DNA from: a virus
DNA length: 64,000 bases
Reading direction: 5' to 3' (one strand)
Virus record (IMG/VR): IMGVR_UViG_3300046011_007348
Coordinates: 1 to 64,000 of that record
Shown piece by piece: positions 49,235 to 55,188 of this stretch. Both the position numbers and the translations under genes were made by a program. Within the stretch, counting starts at the first letter, position 1, and the number at the start of each line of letters is the position of its first letter. The notes beneath the pieces are model-generated. The model worked only from the letters and a program-made list of their open reading frames with translations. It was not told the origin of the DNA and did no database searches.

Positions 49235-49516
49235 ATGGAAATTATAACTAAATTTAAGCCTATCCCAGACAAATATTCCTCTTTGGATAGACTCATGTGT
49301 CCACTAGAATTTAAACAAAAGTGGAAATTAACGATAGACGAGATGTCTTGGGTGCTGCAAATTAGTCCGGATACTTTTAAATCTTGGGCTGTACCTGAGA
49401 CAAGTGCCAAAAGCAGAAAAACACCTTTAATTGCTTTTGTTGCTTGCAAAGCATTAGACACTCTTTGGGAGCAGCAAGGTATGCCCAACGTTAGAGTTTT
49501 GATGAATTTACATTAA
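49235..49516 (+). CDS. Small helix-turn-helix protein
   Basis: 93 residues from the ATG at 49235, seven bases after GGAGGT; an earlier ATG at 49220 overlaps that site. KLTIDEMSWVLQISPDTFKS reads as a helix-turn-helix with TFKSW in the recognition helix. It likely binds the operator shared with the divergent RHH gene. No effector domain is seen. Confidence 0.7.
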   Translation: MEIITKFKPIPDKYSSLDRLMCPLEFKQKWKLTIDEMSWVLQISPDTFKSWAVPETSAKSRKTPLIAFVACKALDTLWEQQGMPNVRVLMNLH

Positions 49517-49539
49517 AAACTAATTTAATTACAAAAACT

Positions 49540-49605
49540 GTGTACTTTGTCCACGCTATTTGTGTACAGAGTACACTTGCTTTATATATACTTTATTCTT
49601 ATAGT
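49540..49605 (+). promoter_or_regulatory. Operator and promoter of the FtsK operon
   Basis: GTGTAC occurs at 49540 and 49562 and as GTACAC at 49571; the last two form GTGTAC-AGA-GTACAC (49562-49576) abutting the -35. The promoter is TTGCTT (49577), a 17-base spacer, TATAGT (49600). Confidence 0.65.
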
Positions 49606-49615
49606 TTAAGCATAG

Positions 49616-49661
49616 TTCCAGAAACATTCCAGAAATAGTTCGGAAGTAAGACGGAAGTAAG
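49616..49661 (+). repeat. Four tandem 11-12 base iteron-like repeats
   Basis: TTCCAGAAACA, TTCCAGAAATA, GTTCGGAAGTAA and GACGGAAGTAAG follow each other between the promoter start point and the ribosome site, about one helical turn apart. They may bind the operon's own HTH protein. Confidence 0.65.
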
Positions 49662-49669
49662 GAGGAAAA

Positions 49670-50044
49670 ATGGATACAGACATCTTGTATCCTGTTAAAC
49701 ACAAAAGACAGTATAGGAGGAAAACTCAGTCATCGGTGGTGCTATCTGATTGCACCAGAGAAGCAATTGCACTTGAGCTGGAAGTATCTACTAGAACTGT
49801 TCAAGAGTTAATCAGAATTGCATCAACGTATATTGATTTGTTTAATGAGTATACAGATGACAATTACAGATTAAATGGTTTGCCGATAGATTCAAAACAA
49901 CAAGTTGAAGTGTTAAGGCAAATTAGACAAGTTAGACAAAAGTACAGACACGTCAAAGACAAGTCCTTTATTAAGAAGGAGTATCAAAAAATCAACCAAA
50001 GAGTTAAGGAGGAACAAAATGGCAGTCAAGAAAGCAACAGTTAA
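49670..50044 (+). CDS. DNA-binding protein, first gene of the FtsK operon
   Basis: 124 residues. A helix-turn-helix is visible in DCTREAIALELEVSTRTVQE (about 27-46) with a following helix LIRIASTYIDLF. The basic C-terminal half (QIRQVRQKYRHVKDKSFIKK) may wrap DNA or bind partners. A strong AAGGAGG precedes the ATG, and direct repeats and an operator lie just before it, so self-control is likely. It resembles plasmid control or partition proteins in layout. No family is assigned. Confidence 0.6.
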   Translation: MDTDILYPVKHKRQYRRKTQSSVVLSDCTREAIALELEVSTRTVQELIRIASTYIDLFNEYTDDNYRLNGLPIDSKQQVEVLRQIRQVRQKYRHVKDKSFIKKEYQKINQRVKEEQNGSQESNS

Positions 50045-50621
50045 AGATGTCGCAGCATCAATTGGCTGGACAGTCAAAGAGTTGGTAACAAGACTAAATC
50101 AAGAGCCTGGCATTAATGTCGCTCCTAGTGAAGCTTTTCCGACTTTGTCAGAGGACAGCGAGTTGTGGAAGCAAATCCAAGCTGCTGCTCAAAAAAGTCA
50201 AGTTAGTCAAGAGCCAGTTAAGGAGTCTGTCGCTATTGGAGAAGGCGAGATTAGTCCATACCAAGCGCCAATAGAAACAGTTGAGACATTAGCTGAAGCT
50301 CAGAAAGTATTAGCAGAAGAGACAACTGGCATTCAAGTAGAACAAGCTCGTATACTTGGCTCTGTTGCTGGCATTAATGAAACCATTACATATTTTACAG
50401 CACGCCAACAAGTCACTGAAGCATTGCTTAGACATCATATTGAGCAACAAACTAATCTCACAGATAGTTTAATCGGAAAAGCCAAAGAATCTTCATTTGA
50501 ACTGCACAAGCAGACAAGGAACAGCTTGTCAGGAGCCTATGAATTAAAAAAAACTCTAGAAGAGCAAAAAGCCAGGTTGAAAAACATAGTGACGCAAATG
50601 ACACAATCATTTGGGATGTAA
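50019..50621 (+). CDS. Helix-turn-helix and coiled-coil protein
   Basis: 200 residues. Residues 5-50 resemble a small winged/IF2-N-like DNA-binding head (ATVKDVAASIGWTVKELVTR); 70-200 are helical, with long coiled-coil stretches (TLAEAQKVLAEETTGIQVEQ, then ELKKTLEEQKARLKNIVTQM). The start follows AGGAGGA and overlaps the previous gene. A perfect A-AAA-AAA slippery stretch at residues 176-178 may shift some ribosomes into the -1 frame that contains the membrane-protein gene at 50687. Confidence 0.6.
   Translation: MAVKKATVKDVAASIGWTVKELVTRLNQEPGINVAPSEAFPTLSEDSELWKQIQAAAQKSQVSQEPVKESVAIGEGEISPYQAPIETVETLAEAQKVLAEETTGIQVEQARILGSVAGINETITYFTARQQVTEALLRHHIEQQTNLTDSLIGKAKESSFELHKQTRNSLSGAYELKKTLEEQKARLKNIVTQMTQSFGM
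50546..50552 (+). promoter_or_regulatory. Candidate -1 frameshift heptamer A-AAA-AAA
   Basis: In frame TTA AAA AAA ACT. After slipping, the -1 frame stays open through the stop at 50621 and reaches the membrane protein (stop 50917). Frame -1 has no ATG, GTG or TTG between 50549 and 50687. Confidence 0.5.
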
Positions 50622-50686
50622 TCAGACTGGTTAATGAATCGACTTTAGCGCAAATAGAGTTAGCAATATCGATTGGGCAAATTGAG

Positions 50687-50917
50687 ATGCTTCAGCAAAT
50701 TCTAAAAAGAAGAAAGGAGTTAATTAAAATCATGATTGACACATTGTTAGGAGTATCAAGTGTAGCAGGAGTAGCGACTATAGCAAGTTATTTTGCTGTT
50801 GCCACTGCTGTAGTCAATCCAGTTGTATTAACGGCATTAGGTGCAGCTGCTTTTTTAAGTGGTGTCTATATGCAATTTTCATCATCTAATTCAATTCAAA
50901 TTACCCGGAGAAAATAA
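50687..50917 (+). CDS. Small membrane protein (possible frameshift product)
   Basis: 76 residues from ATG 50687, or from ATG 50732 with two membrane helices only. Two hydrophobic helices (LLGVSSVAGVATIASYFAVA and TALGAAAFLSGVYMQF) follow a basic head (QQILKRRKELIKIM). Codons before the ATG read TIIWDVIRLVNESTLAQIEL in frame without a start, so translation may begin upstream by frameshift or at a non-standard codon. Function unknown. Confidence 0.6.
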   Translation: MLQQILKRRKELIKIMIDTLLGVSSVAGVATIASYFAVATAVVNPVVLTALGAAAFLSGVYMQFSSSNSIQITRRK

Positions 50918-50918
50918 C

Positions 50919-51176
50919 ATGTTTAACGGAAAAGAACAAATCACAAGTCGTGTAGTAACTCAGATTACTAATACTAAGTTGGAAAATGGTGGTACTTTGC
51001 ATGACAAAATAGAAACGCATTATTCACCAATTAATTCACACGTTGACAACGCGCTGTCCGGTGTCCTTGTGCCTTTATCGATTGCTGCTGGCTTGTGTGC
51101 ATTTGTTGCAGTATCTAACTGGACAGCACCATCACAGTGTCAAAGTCAGGCACAAGTTCAATCTGCTCATAAGTAA
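50919..51176 (+). CDS. Small single-pass membrane protein
   Basis: 85 residues from the ATG at 50919 behind a CGGAG site; a longer frame with an upstream ATG runs through the previous gene. Polar head (FNGKEQITSRVVTQITNTKL) then one hydrophobic helix (LSGVLVPLSIAAGLCAFVAV) and a Ser/Gln tail. In the FtsK operon. Function unknown. Confidence 0.6.
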   Translation: MFNGKEQITSRVVTQITNTKLENGGTLHDKIETHYSPINSHVDNALSGVLVPLSIAAGLCAFVAVSNWTAPSQCQSQAQVQSAHK

Positions 51177-51184
51177 GGTGACAC

Positions 51185-51595
51185 ATGCTTAGCACATTGA
51201 AAGGATTTTTCTCTAACACAGGAGACAAATTAGAAAACATTTTGTATGGAGTCAATAAGCCAATTTTCCCATACGTTTACGAAGTAAGTGAGGAGGAAGT
51301 GAAGCAAATTACTGAAGACGCAACTGCGACAGAACAAATGGCTGCAAGAGTAAAAACATATCTAAAAGCAGTGGAAAGAAAAACCAAAAGTGTTGAAGAA
51401 ATGTTTAATGCAAACAATGCTTTTGAAAAGTCAATGATGGCAACTGCTGAAAGATTAAATGACAAGAACAAGATGATGTATGCCGCTCGAAAGGAATACA
51501 AAAAACAATTGCCTTTTAGCGTCAAAAGGTACTTGCACCCAGCAAGGATTGTAGGCGATTCTACAGCAAACATTATCAAAGGAATTTGTCAATGA
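51185..51595 (+). CDS. Hypothetical helical protein of the FtsK operon
   Basis: 136 residues, mixed charge and mainly helical (TYLKAVERKTKSVEEMF, KSMMATAERLNDKNKMM), with a Tyr-rich stretch near the start (PIFPYVYEVSEEEVKQI). No membrane segment. Nine bases separate it from its upstream neighbour, and the next ATG overlaps its stop. Unknown family; perhaps a partner of the translocase. Confidence 0.55.
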   Translation: MLSTLKGFFSNTGDKLENILYGVNKPIFPYVYEVSEEEVKQITEDATATEQMAARVKTYLKAVERKTKSVEEMFNANNAFEKSMMATAERLNDKNKMMYAARKEYKKQLPFSVKRYLHPARIVGDSTANIIKGICQ

Positions 51596-51849
51596 TGGAA
51601 GACGAAAGAATGACAGATATTCAGAATTCAGCAAGGTGGATGTTAGGAGCCAATCAAATACTAATCGTCATAGCTTTTGGTGCTTTTACTGGCTATTTAT
51701 CCCGCTATTATCCACCTTCTAGTTCTGTCACGATAACAGTAATTACGTTTGCATGTATTTGTGGATTTCTGTTTCCAGCTACAAGAAAAATACTACTTTT
51801 AGTTGGAATATTTTATGGACTAGGACTTGTCCTTAGTCATTTGAATTAA
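51592..51849 (+). CDS. Small polytopic membrane protein
   Basis: 85 residues from ATG 51592, which overlaps the previous stop (ATGATG). Three hydrophobic stretches (ILIVIAFGAFTGYLSRY, VTITVITFACICGFLF, ILLLVGIFYGLGLVLSHL). The gene directly precedes the FtsK gene. A membrane anchor or pore component is plausible; not a recognised holin. Confidence 0.6.
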   Translation: MMEDERMTDIQNSARWMLGANQILIVIAFGAFTGYLSRYYPPSSSVTITVITFACICGFLFPATRKILLLVGIFYGLGLVLSHLN

Positions 51850-51867
51850 TTGTTTGGGAGGTGCCAA

Positions 51868-51927
51868 GTGGATACCATTACTTGCCTCCTTATTCATTTT
51901 AAAGGGAGGTATTATGTTCTTTTTTAA
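51868..51927 (+). CDS. Possible 19-residue peptide overlapping the FtsK start
   Basis: GTG at 51868 lies six bases after GGGAGGT and opens a 19-codon frame (MDTITCLLIHFKGRYYVLF) that ends inside the FtsK gene. Translation would bring ribosomes to the FtsK start at 51914, which has its own GGGAGG. It may be a coupling peptide or chance. Confidence 0.35.
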   Translation: MDTITCLLIHFKGRYYVLF

Positions 51928-53746
51928 ATCAAAAGCAAAGCCTAAAGTTGTACACAAGAAATTTGAATTAAGTCCAGTTGTGTTGTACAACTTAATTGGA
52001 GTAACAATTTTAGTTTTTACACCTGCAATGATTAGCTGGAAAAATGCTAAAGAGTTGCGAGTAGCAAGTAGTGCCGTAGCAGTAATGTACTCTATGGTAT
52101 TGTTAAAATATGCCCAAAACAATATTGATGAAGCTGATAGACTTGCCATAGAAAAAGAGCATTACTTTACGGCTTATGCTAATGCTTCTGGGGATGTTTA
52201 TTTAAATTCAGAACAACAAATCAAAAATGCTTTGCTGCCTCCTGCTTCTAGTCCAGAAGTAGACTTAGAAGTTCTGCATCCATTAGAAGATACACTCTTA
52301 AAATTAGGCATCAAAGCAACAATAGATGGAGAGCCAATAGATTCTCCTACGTTTACTAGATTCAAGATAGTGCCTGACAAAGGAGTGCATTATCAAAAAT
52401 TTAATAATTTGTCAGATACTCTAAAAGTTCATATGGGGTATGATACACCTCCACTGATTTCATGTCAAAGCAAGTATGTCTCGATTGATGTAGCAAAGAC
52501 AGACTCAGAAAGACGTTTTTGTGAATATCAAGAATACTCAAACAATTTGAATTATTCTCTTGAGAAGTTCACTGTTCCTATTGGAGTTGACATCAACAAC
52601 AATCTTGTTGAAGTGTCGTTATCAGATGCTAACTCCCCTCATTTATTGATTGCTGGAACTACTGGTAGTGGCAAGAGTGGTTGGTTAGTAGCTTGCATAA
52701 CTAGTTTGCTGGATAGATTTCCTGCTGATAAATGCAGACTATTTTTGATTGATCCAAAGCTAGTTGAGTTTGATATTTTTGAAAAATACAAACAAGTTGA
52801 GTTGGTAACAAAACAAGAAGACGCTCTTACTTTGTTGCACAATTTACTTAACACAATGGAAAGTAGATATGAGCTATTCAAAAAACATAAAGCACGGGAT
52901 TTATCTCAATACAATAGAGAAAATCCTAAGAATATTATGCCACGAGTTGTGGTGTGTTTTGATGAATACGCAACATTCATGGTAGGAGACAGTAAAGATG
53001 ATTTTAACGATTGTTTATCTCAACTAGCACAGAGAGCGAGAAGTGCTGGAATACACCTTGTATTAGCTACTCAGCGTCCTGATGCGACAATTGTCACGCC
53101 TAGGATACGCTCTAACATACCTGCTCGCATTGCATTAAAGACTATCCAACACCAGGATAGTGCTATAATTTTAGGAGTAGAAGATGGCACTTTAAACTCC
53201 AAGAATTTGTGTGGTAAAGGTGACTTAATTGCTAATTACAATGGCAAGCTAGAAAGACTGCAAGGATTGTATGTCAAAGATGTAGATTACACGTTATCAA
53301 ATACTGAAATCAAGGAGTTAACAAATGTAGATTCACCTTACCAAAATGACGAAATTGCCTATAGCTATAGTGAAGCACAAGATAGCGAGAAAGGTGAAGT
53401 GTATACTCACTTCTCCAAAACAGCTCAAAAGGATAGTGTACAAGCATTTGAGTCTAAAAACAAATTTGTAACTAGCTTAGTGAAGCTAAAAATCGCTGCC
53501 TTAATGTCTGGGGATATAGACGAAACTGAGCCGTTATTTGATGATAGTTATGGGCTGTCATCAGAGCAGCAGCTTTTAGTGTTGAAGTTTTTTCTAGACA
53601 AAAACATAGGCAAAGAACGCACAATTAAAGCTCTATGGGGAACAAGTTCTGGTGGTAAAAATCATCATAAATATCAAAAATCAAGTGCTATTTATGATGA
53701 CATGATATCTAAAATAAAAGAACTTGAATACTTAACACAAGTGTAA
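51914..53746 (+). CDS. Membrane-anchored FtsK/SpoIIIE-type DNA translocase
   Basis: 610 residues. The ATG at 51914 follows GGGAGG; an in-frame TTG at 51854 is not needed. Two membrane helices (about 20-41 and 50-67) are followed by a linker, then the RecA-like motor with Walker A GTTGSGKS (248-255), Walker B VVVCFDEYATF (Asp350-Glu351), then LATQRPDATIVTPRIRSN and IPARIALKT, characteristic of FtsK/SpoIIIE. The last 60 residues form a winged-helix-like domain (ERTIKALWGTSSGGK), like the gamma domain or plasmid TraB end. A double-strand DNA pump at the membrane is predicted. Unusual in a phage. Confidence 0.85.
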   Translation: MFFFKSKAKPKVVHKKFELSPVVLYNLIGVTILVFTPAMISWKNAKELRVASSAVAVMYSMVLLKYAQNNIDEADRLAIEKEHYFTAYANASGDVYLNSEQQIKNALLPPASSPEVDLEVLHPLEDTLLKLGIKATIDGEPIDSPTFTRFKIVPDKGVHYQKFNNLSDTLKVHMGYDTPPLISCQSKYVSIDVAKTDSERRFCEYQEYSNNLNYSLEKFTVPIGVDINNNLVEVSLSDANSPHLLIAGTTGSGKSGWLVACITSLLDRFPADKCRLFLIDPKLVEFDIFEKYKQVELVTKQEDALTLLHNLLNTMESRYELFKKHKARDLSQYNRENPKNIMPRVVVCFDEYATFMVGDSKDDFNDCLSQLAQRARSAGIHLVLATQRPDATIVTPRIRSNIPARIALKTIQHQDSAIILGVEDGTLNSKNLCGKGDLIANYNGKLERLQGLYVKDVDYTLSNTEIKELTNVDSPYQNDEIAYSYSEAQDSEKGEVYTHFSKTAQKDSVQAFESKNKFVTSLVKLKIAALMSGDIDETEPLFDDSYGLSSEQQLLVLKFFLDKNIGKERTIKALWGTSSGGKNHHKYQKSSAIYDDMISKIKELEYLTQV

Positions 53747-53763
53747 TATTAAATATTGTGTTA

Positions 53764-53841
53764 GTTCCGTTTTACTTCTGTTGTAGTTCTGCTTTACTGC
53801 TGAAGTATTACCGGAATTTAACCGGTATTTTGGTGTTAACA
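53764..53841 (+). repeat. Iteron-like repeats, palindrome and shared motif after the FtsK operon
   Basis: Two 17-mers, GTTCCGTTTTACTTCTG and GTTCTGCTTTACTGCTG (14 of 17 equal), are 22 bases apart. Their complement contains AGAAGTAA and CGGAAC, like the repeats at 49616 but inverted. Next come TACCGG-N7-CCGGTA (53809-53827) and TGGTGTTAACA (53831), which also occurs before dnaB. The 176-base gap holds no gene. Confidence 0.5.
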
Positions 53842-53922
53842 CATTGCCAATACTGTAAGTAGCTGGGAACAGCAAACAGTCTTAATAGTTCACTCACGTC
53901 AAACAAATCCAGTAAGCAAATT

Positions 53923-54501
53923 ATGATTAAAAACGATAAGTGGATTCTAGAAGAATGTAAAAAAGGGATGATTCAACCATATGAAACACAACTTGTTAAA
54001 TACAACAATGGCAAGCGAATTAGTTATGGATTATCTTCTTATGGTTATGATATTAGTTTGTCTGACACAGAATTCTGGGTGTTTAGAAATGATAACAATA
54101 CTGTTGTCAACCCCAAGAATTTTATTAGAACAAATCTAGAATCTGTGCCTTTGCAAAAAGATGAATATGGAGAGTTTTTTGTAATTCCAGCCCACTCTTA
54201 TGGATTGGGAGTTGCACTAGAGAAAATTACAATGCCTGACAATGTAACTGCTGTTTGTGTTGGTAAAAGCACTTATGCCAGAGTTGGATTGATTGCTAAC
54301 ATCACTCCTGTTGAAGCTGGATGGAGTGGACATTTAACATTAGAATTTAGCAATTCTTCCGGTGCTGACTGCCGAATTTATGCAAATGAGGGAATAGCAC
54401 AATTACTGTTTTTTGAAGGTGAGACTTGCTCTACAAGCTATAGTCAAAGACAAGGCAAGTATCAAGATCAGCCTGAGAAAGTGGTATTCGCTAAAGTCTA
54501 A
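53923..54501 (+). CDS. dcd: dCTP deaminase
   Basis: 192 residues, normal length for this trimeric enzyme, which converts dCTP to dUTP as a step to dTTP. SYGLSSYGYDISLSD matches the N-terminal motif, GKSTYARVGLIANITP and VEAGWSGHLTLEFSN the catalytic strand and Glu (Glu in P-V-E-A-G-W), and GIAQLLFFEG the late strand. Supplies thymidine nucleotides with the reductase. Its stop overlaps the convergent membrane-protein gene by four bases. Confidence 0.93.
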   Translation: MIKNDKWILEECKKGMIQPYETQLVKYNNGKRISYGLSSYGYDISLSDTEFWVFRNDNNTVVNPKNFIRTNLESVPLQKDEYGEFFVIPAHSYGLGVALEKITMPDNVTAVCVGKSTYARVGLIANITPVEAGWSGHLTLEFSNSSGADCRIYANEGIAQLLFFEGETCSTSYSQRQGKYQDQPEKVVFAKV

Positions 54502-55148
54502 GATTGTTGGATTACATTCTCTATAAGAGCAGCAATCTCCGCTGCTTTTTTAACTTGTGGGCATTTAATAATATGGCAACATACTCTTTCTAATAACAAA
54601 AATCCAACATACTTGCCTTCAATTAAGTAAAACATATAGCTATAAGTCTTCCTCGACTCTAACCATGTTTGGCATACCTTGCCATTTTTGACATTAGAAA
54701 ACACATATTTATCACCAGATTCTAATAAAAAATTAACTTGCAATGATACGTAAGAATAAATACATTTATTGTCTAAAACTTGCATTTTTTTTGTTTTAGC
54801 ACATACTTCTATCCAGGTGGAAAAGCTATCTGCAAATATGCCTTTATCAGTCCTCTTTGTCTGATCCAAAAAGAATAATGTAACTCTATTAAATCCTGCA
54901 CTTATCAGCTCTTGTAAATATGATTTAATGTATTCCTCCTCTTTAGTGGTAAAGGATGGTGTATTTAATGTGTTCATGGAATTTATTCTGTCATTTAATG
55001 TTTTTACACTTTTCTTAATCAAGTAAATTATCCATGCACTTATTAAAGAAAATAAGATAGGAAATGCGTCTATAATCAATTGAGACGCGACAGATGACAC
55101 TAAAGATAAATCGTTATTTTGAGAAGGAACTTCTTTGTATTCAGCCAT
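54498..55148 (-). CDS. Membrane protein downstream of the tape measure
   Basis: 216 residues. One hydrophobic helix at about 25-46 (LIIDAFPILFSLISAWIIYL) then a cytoplasmic domain with strands such as VTLFFLDQTKRTDKGIFADS that may be GAF/PAS-like. It lies 40 bases after the tape measure and on the same strand, where lysis or tail accessory genes often lie, but a single helix with a large soluble domain is not a typical holin. Function unknown. Confidence 0.5.
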   Translation of the reverse strand: MAEYKEVPSQNNDLSLVSSVASQLIIDAFPILFSLISAWIIYLIKKSVKTLNDRINSMNTLNTPSFTTKEEEYIKSYLQELISAGFNRVTLFFLDQTKRTDKGIFADSFSTWIEVCAKTKKMQVLDNKCIYSYVSLQVNFLLESGDKYVFSNVKNGKVCQTWLESRKTYSYMFYLIEGKYVGFLLLERVCCHIIKCPQVKKAAEIAALIENVIQQS

Positions 55149-55188
55149 TTTTTTGCTCCCTAGCTGCTCTTAAATAAAAGTTGCCAAT

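Noticed and set aside
49174-49488. Reverse-strand frame opposite the HTH gene
   Set aside because: It covers the operator, the hairpin and the HTH gene; the forward gene has a clear ribosome site and HTH motif.
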